Source: Kitasatospora sp. DSM 101779 (GTDB taxonomy: Bacteria > Actinomycetota > Actinomycetes > Streptomycetales > Streptomycetaceae). Taken from it: a stretch of DNA of 40,138 nt. The stretch spans positions 7,153,199-7,193,336 of the forward strand of contig NZ_JAHTIK010000001.1 in NCBI RefSeq assembly GCF_025655475.1. The letters run 5' to 3'. The notes under the pieces are model-generated. The model made no database searches. It had not been told where the DNA came from and saw only the letters and a list, made by a program, of their open reading frames with translations. The translations under genes were made by a program, and so were the position numbers. Numbering within the stretch: position 1 is the first letter of the stretch; every line of letters starts with the position of its first letter. Shown here one piece after another: positions 7,292 through 15,585 of the stretch.

Positions 7292-8611
7292 CTATCCGTC
7301 GGGCCGGACGGCCAGGTGGGCTGCAGCCCGGTCCGAGGTGAAGCCCGTCCGGGGCGGGGCTCCGTCCGAGGCGAGGCGGGCGGCTCGGAGGGTGAGGTAG
7401 TGGCGTTCGGACAGGTTGGTGGCGCGTTCGGCGGCGGCGCGGTAATCGGCGAGGGCGGCCCGCCGGTCGCCGGCCATCTCCTCCAGGTGGGCGCGTGCCG
7501 CGTGGAGCCGCTGGTGCCCGGCCAGGGCGTCGGGTGTGTCGAGCCGGGCGAGCAGGTCGAGCCCCGTCCGCGGGCCGTGCACCATCGCGGCGGCCACCGC
7601 CCGGTTGAGCCGGACCACCGGGTTGTCGGCGAGCCGCTCCAGCACCCCGTGCAGGGCGAGGATCTGCGGCCAGTCGGTCTCCTCGGCGGTGGCGGCCTCG
7701 TCGTGCACGGCGGCGATCGCGGCCTGTACCTGGTAGGGGCCGACCGGTCCGCGCGGCAGGGTGGCGGTGATCAGGGCGGCGCCCTCGGCGACGGCGGCGG
7801 CGTCCCAGCGGCTGCGGTCCTGCTCGGCGAGCGGGACGAGTTCGCCGTCCGGCCCGGTGCGGGCGGCGCTGCGGGCGTGGGTGAGCAGCATCAGGGCGAG
7901 CAGTCCGCCCGCCTCGCTGCTGTCCGGGACGGCCCGGTGCAGGGCCCGGGCGAGCCGGATCGCCTCCCGGGAGAGGTCGGTGCGCTGCAGATCGGGCCCG
8001 CTGCTGACGGCGTAGCCCTCGTTGAACACCAGGTACAGGACGTGCAGGACCAGGTCGAGCCGGTGCGGCAGTTCCTCGGCGGCGGGCATCGAGAACGGTA
8101 CGCCCGAGGCCTTGATCCGCTGCTTGGCGCGGCTGATCCGTTGCCCCATGGTGGGCTCCGGCACCATGAAGGCCCGGGCGATCTCGGCGGTGGTGAGCCC
8201 GCCCACCGAACGGAGGGTGAGCGCGACGGCGGCGGCCGGCGGCAGCACCGGGTGGCAGCAGAGGAAGAGCACGGTGAGCGAGTCGTCCCGGTCGGCGGCG
8301 CCGTCCTCGTCGGCGGCCGGTGCGGTGCGGCGGTCGTCCGGCTCGCGTGCGGCCACGGTCTCCTCGCGCCGACGGCGTGCGGCCTCACTGCGAACCCGTT
8401 CGGTCATCCGGCGGGCGGCGACCTGGACGAGCCAGGCCTGCGGGTGGTCCGGCAGGCCCTGCTCGGGCCACTGGACGGCGGCCGCGAGCAGGGCCTCCTG
8501 GACGGCGTCCTCGGCGGCGTAGAAGTCGCCGTACCGGCGGGTGAGCAGGCCGACGACCCGCGGCGCGAGTTCGCGCAGCAGGTCGTCGACGGCCGGGCCG
8601 GACAGGGTCAG
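7292..8611 (-). CDS. ECF42-type RNA polymerase sigma factor with C-terminal TPR-like extension
   Basis: A 439-residue protein. Sigma region 2 is at about residues 10-80 (RRYGDFYAAEDAVQEALL, HPQAWLVQVAARRMTER). Region 4 is at about 120-190 (LTLRSVGGLTTAEIARAFMV, MGQRISRAKQRI). A long helical extension of about 230 residues follows (FNEGYAVSS, RLNRAVAAAMV), the DUF6596/TPR-like domain that defines group ECF42. Known ECF42 genes sit beside DGPF/YCII genes, as here, and have no anti-sigma factor. No ATG or GTG is available near the start. The reading opens at CTG 8611, which overlaps the upstream stop as CTGA, so translation is probably coupled from the YCII gene with a rare CTG start. Confidence 0.9.
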   Translation of the reverse strand: MTLSGPAVDDLLRELAPRVVGLLTRRYGDFYAAEDAVQEALLAAAVQWPEQGLPDHPQAWLVQVAARRMTERVRSEAARRRREETVAAREPDDRRTAPAADEDGAADRDDSLTVLFLCCHPVLPPAAAVALTLRSVGGLTTAEIARAFMVPEPTMGQRISRAKQRIKASGVPFSMPAAEELPHRLDLVLHVLYLVFNEGYAVSSGPDLQRTDLSREAIRLARALHRAVPDSSEAGGLLALMLLTHARSAARTGPDGELVPLAEQDRSRWDAAAVAEGAALITATLPRGPVGPYQVQAAIAAVHDEAATAEETDWPQILALHGVLERLADNPVVRLNRAVAAAMVHGPRTGLDLLARLDTPDALAGHQRLHAARAHLEEMAGDRRAALADYRAAAERATNLSERHYLTLRAARLASDGAPPRTGFTSDRAAAHLAVRPDG

Positions 8612-9009
8612 AGCTCCGCGGGCGGGGCGGCCATCACCTGGCGCACCTCGATCGCCATGTTCAGCGGCTCGCCGCCGGGGCCGGGCGCGGAGGAGGCGTG
8701 CGCGGCGATCTCGATCGCCCGCTGCTCGGTCTCGCAGTCGACGATCCAGTAGCCGGCCAGGAACTCCTTGGTCTCCGGGAAGGGGCCCTCGGTGATCAGC
8801 GGACCGGCGGCGCCCGAGGCCCGGACGATCTTCGCGGTGTCCGGGAAGGCCAGGCCCTGGCCGTCCACGAACTCGCCGTCGGCGACCAGCTTCTCGTTGG
8901 TGGCGGCCATGAAGGCGATGTGCGCCTGCACGTCCTCCTCGGCCCACTCGGTGATCGCCGGGAAGTCGGTGTTCCGCGCACTGAACTGCATCAGCAGCAT
9001 GTACTTCAT
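8608..9009 (-). CDS. YCII-related (DGPF) protein
   Basis: A 133-residue protein of the YCII superfamily. It starts MKYMLLMQF and carries the family signature as ITEGPFPETKEFLAGYWIVD, where the usual DGPF reads EGPF. YCII proteins are small ferredoxin-like folds with putative acid-base catalytic His/Asp residues, and their substrates are mostly unknown. Genes of this type are the conserved partners and targets of ECF42 sigma factors. The start has a clear GGAGAGAACG ribosome site, and its stop overlaps the sigma-factor start by 4 bases. An ECF42-like promoter element lies about 80 bases upstream. Confidence 0.92.
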   Translation of the reverse strand: MKYMLLMQFSARNTDFPAITEWAEEDVQAHIAFMAATNEKLVADGEFVDGQGLAFPDTAKIVRASGAAGPLITEGPFPETKEFLAGYWIVDCETEQRAIEIAAHASSAPGPGGEPLNMAIEVRQVMAAPPAEL

Positions 9010-9063
9010 CGTTCTCTCCTCGCGCCGTACGGGCGGCCCCGGGGCGGGGCGCCGTCACAGGTG

Positions 9064-9091
9064 GGTAGAGGCCGACGGCGGGATTTCGACA
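9064..9091 (-). promoter_or_regulatory. ECF42-like promoter upstream of the YCII-sigma operon
   Basis: On the minus strand TGTCGA (9091-9086) continues as AATCCC. This matches the TGTCGA -35 element I recall for ECF42 targets. A CGTC follows at 9077-9074, closer than a normal spacer; a 16-bp spacer would instead place the -10 near TCTACC. The element suggests that the sigma factor activates its own operon. The -10 is not settled. Confidence 0.5.
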
Positions 9092-9153
9092 GTCCCGGCC
9101 GGGATTCCGCGGAGGATCTCGGGGCCGGTCCTGCCGGGCTCCCCTCGCGCGAC

Positions 9154-9327
9154 CTACCGGAGGTCGGCGCGGCGGGCGCGGCCCCACCAGGAGAGGAAGG
9201 TGTCGAGTGCCTGGCCCGTGCCGGCCGGGGTGGGCCGCCGGTGCCGGGGCAGCGACCACGCACGGGCCTGCTCGGCGAGGTCCCGGGGCGAGCAGGAGCA
9301 GCCGGCGGAGGGGGAGCACGGTGTCAT
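9154..9327 (-). CDS. possible small hypothetical protein (57 aa)
   Basis: The minus-strand ATG 9327 is preceded by GGGAAGG about 9 bases upstream. It opens a 57-residue frame (MTPCSPSAGCSCSP ... FLSWWGRARRADLR) ending 145 bases before the YCII start. The Cys-rich N-terminus and Trp pair look protein-like and the strand agrees with the neighbouring operon. The family is not recognised. It could be a chance frame. Confidence 0.35.
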   Translation of the reverse strand: MTPCSPSAGCSCSPRDLAEQARAWSLPRHRRPTPAGTGQALDTFLSWWGRARRADLR

Positions 9328-9747
9328 GGACGTGGCCTTCCCATGCACTGTCGCGGTCTCGTCACAGAACCGTACCGGTGGCGCAACCGCGTTCCGATTC
9401 TGACGCGCCGTCGGTAGCGGAACGTCGCGCTCCCTTTGTGAGGCCCGAGAGGTGGGCGGTGCGGCTCCCCGGCGCTTCCTGAGCCCTTCCTGGGAGTCGA
9501 GCCGGTGCACGGACGGCTCCGGCACGGTACGGTGTGCCGGGTCGAGCGGGCCGCAGGGAGTGCGGGCTACCCCGCGGTCACCTGGGAGTTTGCTGAGTGG
9601 GGAGCGCGGGAGGCGCACCGGGTGGGTACGTGTGAAATGGCAAATGACCTATGTGCTGATTATTCGACAACTTTGCACTCTCCTGGGTGATTCGGTGGAT
9701 GCGACTGGGGCGGATGGTCATACGATGTGCGGCGGGGGATGACGTTG
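9328..9747. other. gene-free region upstream of the polysaccharide cluster
   Basis: No convincing coding sequence. Around 9635-9690 base composition drops to about half A+T (for example GATTATTCGACAACTTTGC), unlike the surroundings. This is the likely promoter/regulatory zone for the cluster. A TACGAT at 9721-9726 resembles a -10 box, but no good -35 lies 17 bases before it. Confidence 0.5.
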
Positions 9748-9774
9748 CGCGGCGCCCTGGAGCGCCGCGTTTTT
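9748..9774 (+). terminator. intrinsic-terminator-like hairpin in the cluster leader
   Basis: CGCGGCGC (9748-9755) and GCGCCGCG (9762-9769) form a perfect 8-bp stem with a 6-base loop, followed directly by five T (9770-9774). It lies 100 bases before the first cluster gene with no plus-strand gene upstream. It is therefore more likely a leader attenuator than the end of another transcript, provided the promoter is upstream. Confidence 0.65.
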
Positions 9775-9874
9775 GGTGACCACACGTACACCGCAATGCG
9801 CACTCGCACATCGCACGATCCGGACGGCGACTCTCAGCGCGACCCGCGCGCCGTCCGAGGGGGAGGGACACCTC

Positions 9875-12133
9875 ATGGGGCGTAGAGCCCGAATTGCCGC
9901 TGCCTGCACGGTGGCGGGCCTCGTCATGACGCTGGCGCCGATGCCCGGCGCGTACGCGGCCACGACTCCCAGGATCGACCTGCGGCTGCTGGTCGTCGAC
10001 GACGGCGGACCGGCCGTCGGCGCGATCGTGGCCGAACTCGACAGCACCGGGGTGCCGTACACCCGGATCGACCTCGCCTCGGCGGGCCGTCCGACCATCG
10101 CCGCCGCCTTCCTCAGCGACACGCTGAACGGCGCACCGCGCGCCAAGTTCCAGGCCGTGGTGATGCCCAGCGAGAGCCCGGCCGGCCTGAGCAGCGCCGA
10201 GCTCACCGCACTCGCCTCCTACGAGGCGCAGTTCGGCATCCGCCAGGTCGACGCCTACACCTACGCCGGTGCGAGCGTCGGCCTCAACTGGGGCACCCTG
10301 CCCGGCGCCTACGCCGGCACCCTGGACGGCGTCCAGGCCCAGGTGACCACCGCCGGCAAGTCCGGGCCGTTCGGCTACCTCGAGGGCGGCATCACCTTCG
10401 AGGACAACTCGCCGTCCGTGTCGGAGAGCTACGGCTACATCGCCACCCCGCTCGCCCAGCAGGCCGCCGGCGCCACCTTCACCCCGTACGTGGAGGCGCC
10501 GATCCCCGGCACCGACACCCGCGGTTCGCTGGTCGGCGAGTACGCCCACGACGGCCGCCGCGAACTGGTCGTCACCTTCGTCTACAACGCCTACCAGCGG
10601 CAGTACCGGCAGCTCGCCCGCGGCATCGTCGAGTGGGCCACCGAGGGCATCCACCTCGGCTACGACCGCAACTACTTCGCCCTGCACGTCGACGACGTCT
10701 TCATGTCGGACGACCGCTGGGACACCGTCCTCAAGTGCACCCCCGGCGACGTGACCTGCCCGCCCGGCAGCAACCCGGAGGAGCACCCCAGCCGGATGTC
10801 GGTCGCCGACGCCCAGTACCTGAAGCAGTGGCAGCAGGACCACAACTTCAAGGTCGACCTGGCGTACAACGGCGGCGGCTCCGAGGACTTCAAGGCCGAC
10901 GGCAACAGCACCGACCCGCTGGCCGCCCAGCTGATCGCCGACCAGTCCGCCTACCGCTGGATCAACCACACCTACCAGCACCAGTTCCTCGGCTGCGTGC
11001 AGGACACCACCGTGGTGCCGTGGCGCTGCACCACCAACGCCAGCGGCCAGACGGTGTGGACCAGCCAGGCCGACATCACCTCCCAGATCACCAACAACCG
11101 CACCTGGGCGGCGAACAACGGCCTCACCAACGTGGACAACACCGAGCTGGTCACCGGTGAGCACTCCGGCCTGGTCACCAACCCGCAGCAGCCCACCGAC
11201 AACCCGTACCTCGCGCCGTCCGTGAACAACACCGGCACCCGCTGGCTGGCCAGCGACGCCTCCCGCGAGCACGACCAGCGGGCCGTCGGCAACGCGCTCA
11301 CCGTCCCGCGCTACCCGCTCAACGTGTTCTACAACGCGGCGAAGACGGTCGAGGAGGTGGACGAGTACAACTGGATCTACACCTCCCGCGCGCAGGGCGG
11401 CAGCGGCATCTGCGAGGACAACCCGGCCACCAGCACCTGCCTGCCCACCCCGCTGGACGTGAACACCGGCTACACCGACTACATCGTCCCGCTGGAGGCC
11501 CGACTGGCCGTCAACCGGGCGATCAACAACGACCCGCGGCCGCACTTCGTGCACCAGTCGAACTACGCGGAGGACCGCATCGCCTACCCGGTGATGGAGC
11601 GCATCCTCAACGACTACGACGCCCTGTACGCCTCGGACACCCCGCTGGTGAACCTCCGCCAGAAGGACATCGGCGTCGAGCTGCAGCGCCGCGCGCAGTG
11701 GAAGAACGCTGTGAACTCCGGCCAGGTCACCGCCTACCGGATCGGCGACACCGTCACCGTCAGCGCGCCGTCGGGCGTCCTCGCCGAGGCCACCATGCCC
11801 ACCGGTACCGTCCAGAAGCAGCTGATCGGCTCGACCGCGTTCGGCTCCGCCTACGCCGGGCAGCTGTCCGGCTGGGTCGGCCCCGGCCTCACCCAGGTCA
11901 ACGTCACGCTGAAGCTGCCGGCCGGCGAGGTGCCGGCGCAGACGGCCATGACGGCCCTGCGCACGACCATCGCCAAGACGGTCGCGAGCCTCCCGGTGCC
12001 GAAGGGCGTCAAGACGCCCGTCCCGGCCGGCCCGGCCGCGAACGGCACCACGATCAACAAGCTCACCGCCAAGAGCACCAAGGCAGCGTCCACGTCGACC
12101 GCGACGCAGGGCGGCACCCGCAGCGCCCGCTGA
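9875..12133 (+). CDS. secreted Agd3-like polysaccharide deacetylase (CE18 type)
   Basis: A 752-residue protein. Residues 1-29 form a Sec signal peptide (RRARIAAACTVAGLVM, cleavage near GAYAA). Residues 30-260 make an all-beta/alpha-beta N-terminal part. From about 265 comes a deacetylase-like domain: HVDDVF (H271, D273, D274) matches the Asp motif of NodB-fold enzymes, and HTYQH (H365-H369) matches their second metal motif H(S/T)xxH. GEHSGL and LEARLAVNRA follow. This pattern resembles Agd3, the galactosaminogalactan N-deacetylase of Aspergillus (family CE18). It would remove acetyl groups from an exported aminosugar polymer, making it cationic and adhesive. ATG 9875 follows GAGGGGGAGGGACACC. 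It heads the cluster. The family call is from motifs and context only. Confidence 0.75.
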   Translation: MGRRARIAAACTVAGLVMTLAPMPGAYAATTPRIDLRLLVVDDGGPAVGAIVAELDSTGVPYTRIDLASAGRPTIAAAFLSDTLNGAPRAKFQAVVMPSESPAGLSSAELTALASYEAQFGIRQVDAYTYAGASVGLNWGTLPGAYAGTLDGVQAQVTTAGKSGPFGYLEGGITFEDNSPSVSESYGYIATPLAQQAAGATFTPYVEAPIPGTDTRGSLVGEYAHDGRRELVVTFVYNAYQRQYRQLARGIVEWATEGIHLGYDRNYFALHVDDVFMSDDRWDTVLKCTPGDVTCPPGSNPEEHPSRMSVADAQYLKQWQQDHNFKVDLAYNGGGSEDFKADGNSTDPLAAQLIADQSAYRWINHTYQHQFLGCVQDTTVVPWRCTTNASGQTVWTSQADITSQITNNRTWAANNGLTNVDNTELVTGEHSGLVTNPQQPTDNPYLAPSVNNTGTRWLASDASREHDQRAVGNALTVPRYPLNVFYNAAKTVEEVDEYNWIYTSRAQGGSGICEDNPATSTCLPTPLDVNTGYTDYIVPLEARLAVNRAINNDPRPHFVHQSNYAEDRIAYPVMERILNDYDALYASDTPLVNLRQKDIGVELQRRAQWKNAVNSGQVTAYRIGDTVTVSAPSGVLAEATMPTGTVQKQLIGSTAFGSAYAGQLSGWVGPGLTQVNVTLKLPAGEVPAQTAMTALRTTIAKTVASLPVPKGVKTPVPAGPAANGTTINKLTAKSTKAASTSTATQGGTRSAR

Positions 12134-12161
12134 TCCGACCGGACGGCAACCGCCGCCGGCC

Positions 12162-12198
12162 GCCCCGGGCCGGGGAGCAACCCTCCCCGGCCCGGGGC
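12162..12198. terminator. 16-bp stem hairpin between the first two cluster genes
   Basis: The arms 12162-12177 and 12183-12198 pair perfectly around a CAACC loop, without a T-tract. The hairpin sits in the 133-base gap between the deacetylase and pelF. It may partly terminate transcription or protect the upstream message end, allowing unequal expression. Confidence 0.7.
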
Positions 12199-12266
12199 AC
12201 CGGCCAGCACCACGCGCACCATCACCGCCCGCCTGCCCGGGGGCGGGATTTCCTGGGGGGGAATCC

Positions 12267-13874
12267 ATGAACACACGTCTGCACGCCGTGCCCGCGGCCG
12301 GGACCGAGCCCGACGCGCCGGGCGCGGCACGCCCGGCCGACCTCGCGCACCTGGTCGGCACCCGCGTGACCATGCTCACCGAGGGCACCTACCCGCACAG
12401 CCACGGCGGCGTCAGCGTCTGGTGCGACCAGCTCGTCACCGGCATGCCGGAGACCGAGTTCCGGATCATCGCGATCACCGGCACCGCGGGGCAGCCCCTC
12501 TCCTGGGACCTCCCCGGCCACGTGACCGACGTCCGGGCCGTGCCGCTCTGGGGCCCCGCCCCGCCCGGCCAGGCACCCAAGGGCGCCGCCATGCGCGCCT
12601 TCCTCACCGGTTACGAGCGCTTCCTGCTCTCCCTGCTCGACCCGGCCGAGGAGGACGCCTTCGGCCCCGAGCTGTACATCCTCGCCGACCACGCCCGGGC
12701 CGGCCGGCTCAGCCCCGCACTGCGCTCCGAGGCCGCCCTGCGCGTCCTCGCCGACGTGTGGAACCGCCCCCACCTCGCCACCGCGGCCGCCAAGCCCAGC
12801 CTGCACGACGCCCTCACCGCCACCGAGCTCCTCGAGCACGCGCTGCGCCCCCTCGCCGCGCACCCCAAGCCCGGTGGCGTGCTGCACGCCGTCAGCGGCG
12901 GCCTCGCCGCGCTGCCCGGCCTGGTCGGCAACCACCTGCACGGCACCCCGTTCCTGCTCACCGAGCACGGCATCTACCTGCGCGAGCGCTACCTCGGCTA
13001 CGGCACCGGCTACGCCTGGCCGGTCAAGGCGCTCGTCCTCGGCTTCTACCGGATGCTCGCCGTCGAGAGCTACGCACGGGCCGCCCTCGTCACCCCCGGC
13101 AACCGCTACAACCGCCGCTGGGAGGAGCGCGCCGGGACCCCCGCCGAGCGCATCCGCACCGTCTACAACGGCGTCGACCCGGAGGCTTTCCCACCCGCCG
13201 GTCCCGAGCCGGAGGTGCCTACTCTCAGCTGGGCCGGCCGGGTCGACCCGATCAAGGACCTGGAGACGCTGATCCGGGCCTTCGCCCTCGTCCACGCCGA
13301 GATACCCGGCGCCCGGCTGCGGCTCTTCGGCGGCACCCCCGCCGGCGGTGCCGCATACCGGGAGCGCTGCGAGGCCCTCGCAGCCGAACTGGGCATCGGT
13401 GACGCCGTGGTCTTCGAGGGCCGCGTCGACGACATCCGCGACGCCTACGCGGCGGGCAACGTCGTCATGCTGTCCAGCATCAGCGAGGGCTTCCCGTTCA
13501 CCCTCATCGAGGCGATGTCCTGCGGCCGGGCCACCGTCTCCACCGACGTCGGCGGCGTCCGCGAGGCCGTCGGCGACACCGGCCTGGTCGTCCCGCCGCG
13601 CGAGCCCGAGGCGATGGCGAAGGCCGCACTCGAACTGCTCCGCGACGCCGACCGCCGCGCCGAGATGGGCCGCGGCGCCCGGATGCGCGTCATCGAGCAG
13701 TTCACCCTCCGCCAGACCATCGACTCCTTCCGCGACATCTACAGCGAACTCGACCGCCGCGACCGCTTCCGCGCGGCCCGCGACGACGGCCCGTTCGACT
13801 GGTGGTCGCCCGCCCGGCCCGAAGACGCCGAGACCGCCGGCGCCGCCCGCTCCGCCGTCGGAGCCGCCGGATGA
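12267..13874 (+). CDS. pelF: PelF-type GT4 glycosyltransferase
   Basis: A 535-residue cytoplasmic GT-B enzyme. The N-terminal DUF3492 region starts RVTMLTEGTYPHSHGGVSVW, the hallmark of PelF, the nucleotide-sugar-using polymerase of Pel exopolysaccharide loci. The C-terminal Rossmann domain has WAGRVDPIKDLETLI and the donor-site E-x7-E motif in SEGFPFTLIEAM (E407, E415). In Pseudomonas PelF works with the membrane proteins PelE/PelG and the c-di-GMP receptor PelD; no PelD is visible here. The start ATG 12267 follows GGGGGGAATCC. The stop overlaps the next start (ATGA), showing tight coupling to the membrane protein. Confidence in the PelF family is high; the sugar used is inferred only. Confidence 0.92.
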   Translation: MNTRLHAVPAAGTEPDAPGAARPADLAHLVGTRVTMLTEGTYPHSHGGVSVWCDQLVTGMPETEFRIIAITGTAGQPLSWDLPGHVTDVRAVPLWGPAPPGQAPKGAAMRAFLTGYERFLLSLLDPAEEDAFGPELYILADHARAGRLSPALRSEAALRVLADVWNRPHLATAAAKPSLHDALTATELLEHALRPLAAHPKPGGVLHAVSGGLAALPGLVGNHLHGTPFLLTEHGIYLRERYLGYGTGYAWPVKALVLGFYRMLAVESYARAALVTPGNRYNRRWEERAGTPAERIRTVYNGVDPEAFPPAGPEPEVPTLSWAGRVDPIKDLETLIRAFALVHAEIPGARLRLFGGTPAGGAAYRERCEALAAELGIGDAVVFEGRVDDIRDAYAAGNVVMLSSISEGFPFTLIEAMSCGRATVSTDVGGVREAVGDTGLVVPPREPEAMAKAALELLRDADRRAEMGRGARMRVIEQFTLRQTIDSFRDIYSELDRRDRFRAARDDGPFDWWSPARPEDAETAGAARSAVGAAG

Positions 13875-15445
13875 GCACCCTGCTGAACCTCTCCGAGGAC
13901 GGCCCCCGTCCCGAGGACACCGTCGTCCTGCAGCTGCCGCCGTCGCGCCGCAAGAAGGCCGAGCGGCAGGACGAGACGCTCGCCCTGCGCGTCCCGCGCC
14001 CCGAGGAGCTCACCGGCACGGCGGTCGGCACCCGCCACAACCCCGACGAGACCCTCGCCCTGCGGATCGTCGAGCCCGGCGCCGCCGAACGCGGCTCCGC
14101 CGAGCCCGTCCCGCTGCCCGAGGACCCGCTGGACGAACTCGCCGAACGGCTCGCCGACGTCTGCGCCCGCGCCGTCCACCCCTTCGAGATCGCCGCCGTC
14201 CTCGAGTCCGACGGGCTGACGGACGAACAGGCCGCCGTCCGCTACGGCCGCACCGACTCCTTCTCCATCGCCGAGGAGCTCTTCGCCCGCACCGAGCGGC
14301 GCCACCCCGCGCCGCCGGAGCCGCACGACCCCTGGCAGGCCGACCCGCTGCGCACCGTGCTGCGGGGCCTGCTGTTCGCCCTGCCCGGCCTCGCCTACCT
14401 GCCGACCGCGCGGTTCCTGCAGTCGGCCGGCGCCGGCAGCGCCCTCGCGCTGACCGCCCTGGTCGGCTGGGGCCTCAACCAGGCACTCGCCCACCGGGCG
14501 TACGCCTGGCGCTCCCTCGGCGCCCGGGCCGCGGTCGGCCGCAGCCTGCTGCGCGGCGGTCTCACCGCCACCGCGCTCGGCACCGGCGCGGCCGCCCTCG
14601 CGGGGGCCGACAGCGCCGTGCTGCTGTTCGCCGCCGGGCAGTCGCTCTACCTCGCCTCGGCCACCGTTCTCCTGGTGACCCGGCGGGCCAAGCGGCTGAT
14701 GGGCGCACTCGCACCGACCACGGCCGGCGCGGCCGCCGCAATCGCGGTGGACCTGCCGAACTGGCTGCGCATCGCCGGACCGGCCCTCTCGCTCGCGCTC
14801 GCCGCCGTCTTCGCCGGCATCGAGATCGTGCAGCGGCTGAAGGCCGGCGACAGGACGCCGGAGGCGGGCGTACCGCTCGCCGACAGCCTGCCGCACGGCC
14901 TGTTCGGCTTCGCGGTCGGCGCGCTGGTGATCACCGCCTCTTTCGGCGACCCCTGGCGGCCCGCGGTGCCCGGCGGCGCCTCCGCCGCCGTCGCACTGAC
15001 CCTCACCATGGGGCTCGCCGAGTGGCTGCTCTTCCGGTTCCGGAGCCGCTCGGTGACGGCGCTGCACACCAGCACCACCGCCGACCAGTTCCGCAACCGC
15101 ACCGACCGCACGCTCGCCGGACTCATCGCCGGCTACCTCGCCGCGCTCGCCGTCCTCGGCACCGGCGCGGGCCTGCTCTGGACGGGAGCCCTCCCCGGCC
15201 CCGTCCAGCTCGCCGGACTGCTGCTGCTCGGCGCCCTGCTCTGGACGGCCCTGCTGCTCCAGGTCTTCGGCGCCGTCTGGCCGCCCGCACTGATATGTAC
15301 CGCCGCCGCGGTCGCGGAGAGCACCGCCGGCGCACTGGACCCGGCCTGGGCCACCCCGGCCAGACTGGTCGCCACCGGCCTCGCCGTGGGCGCGCTGGTC
15401 CTCGCCGCCCGTGCCAGAACCGGCCGGATCACCGCCCACAGATGA
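13871..15445 (+). CDS. polytopic membrane protein, candidate exporter partner of PelF
   Basis: A 524-residue protein. About 150 cytoplasmic residues come first, then roughly 11-12 hydrophobic helices from residue 155 to near the C-terminus (for example LRGLLFALPGLAYL, LAGLIAGYLAALAVLG, VQLAGLLLLGALLWTALLL). The N-terminus carries three related short motifs, EDTVVLQL (15-22), DETLALRV (34-41) and DETLALRI (59-66), resembling acidic-Thr phosphosites. The topology and its 4-base overlap with pelF suggest the role played by PelG (a 12-helix flippase-like protein) or PelE, but no family motif proves it. Loss of coupling to c-di-GMP is possible, since no PelD is seen. Confidence 0.85.
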   Translation: MSTLLNLSEDGPRPEDTVVLQLPPSRRKKAERQDETLALRVPRPEELTGTAVGTRHNPDETLALRIVEPGAAERGSAEPVPLPEDPLDELAERLADVCARAVHPFEIAAVLESDGLTDEQAAVRYGRTDSFSIAEELFARTERRHPAPPEPHDPWQADPLRTVLRGLLFALPGLAYLPTARFLQSAGAGSALALTALVGWGLNQALAHRAYAWRSLGARAAVGRSLLRGGLTATALGTGAAALAGADSAVLLFAAGQSLYLASATVLLVTRRAKRLMGALAPTTAGAAAAIAVDLPNWLRIAGPALSLALAAVFAGIEIVQRLKAGDRTPEAGVPLADSLPHGLFGFAVGALVITASFGDPWRPAVPGGASAAVALTLTMGLAEWLLFRFRSRSVTALHTSTTADQFRNRTDRTLAGLIAGYLAALAVLGTGAGLLWTGALPGPVQLAGLLLLGALLWTALLLQVFGAVWPPALICTAAAVAESTAGALDPAWATPARLVATGLAVGALVLAARARTGRITAHR

Positions 15446-15471
15446 GCCGCACCGCGGCCGTCTGACGCGCA

Positions 15472-15487
15472 GCCCGCCCGAGCGGGC
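15472..15487. promoter_or_regulatory. small hairpin between the membrane protein and dehydratase genes
   Basis: GCCCGC (15472-15477), loop CCGA, GCGGGC (15482-15487) lies in the 140-base gap after the membrane-protein gene. It may be a weak processing or pausing site; there is no T-tract. Confidence 0.35.
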
Positions 15488-15585
15488 CCGTGCCGCACCG
15501 ACGGCACCCTCGAACCCCCCAACCGCGCACCCGTCCACGGGTCCGCGAGGCACACCCACACGTCCACACCACCGGAGGCTCTCCC

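Noticed and set aside
7292..9319. N-terminal extension of the sigma factor to 9319
   Set aside because: The extension is antisense-like Arg/Pro-rich sequence overlapping the YCII gene; the sigma domain begins near 8600.
9635..9770. c-di-GMP (GEMM) riboswitch ahead of the Pel-like cluster
   Set aside because: The conserved GEMM elements were looked for by eye and not found; only a simple terminator-like hairpin is visible.
9739..9879. Possible 46-codon leader ORF starting ATG 9739 and overlapping the deacetylase start
   Set aside because: It crosses the terminator-like hairpin, has no recognisable features and its base pattern does not show third-position GC bias.
9578..12388. 936-codon minus-strand open frame opposite the deacetylase gene
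   Set aside because: It is a shadow of the plus-strand gene, which has a signal peptide, ribosome site and metal motifs.
12267..15445. A PelD-type c-di-GMP receptor in the cluster
   Set aside because: No GGDEF-like RxxD inhibitory-site protein is encoded; the membrane protein next to pelF has no such domain.
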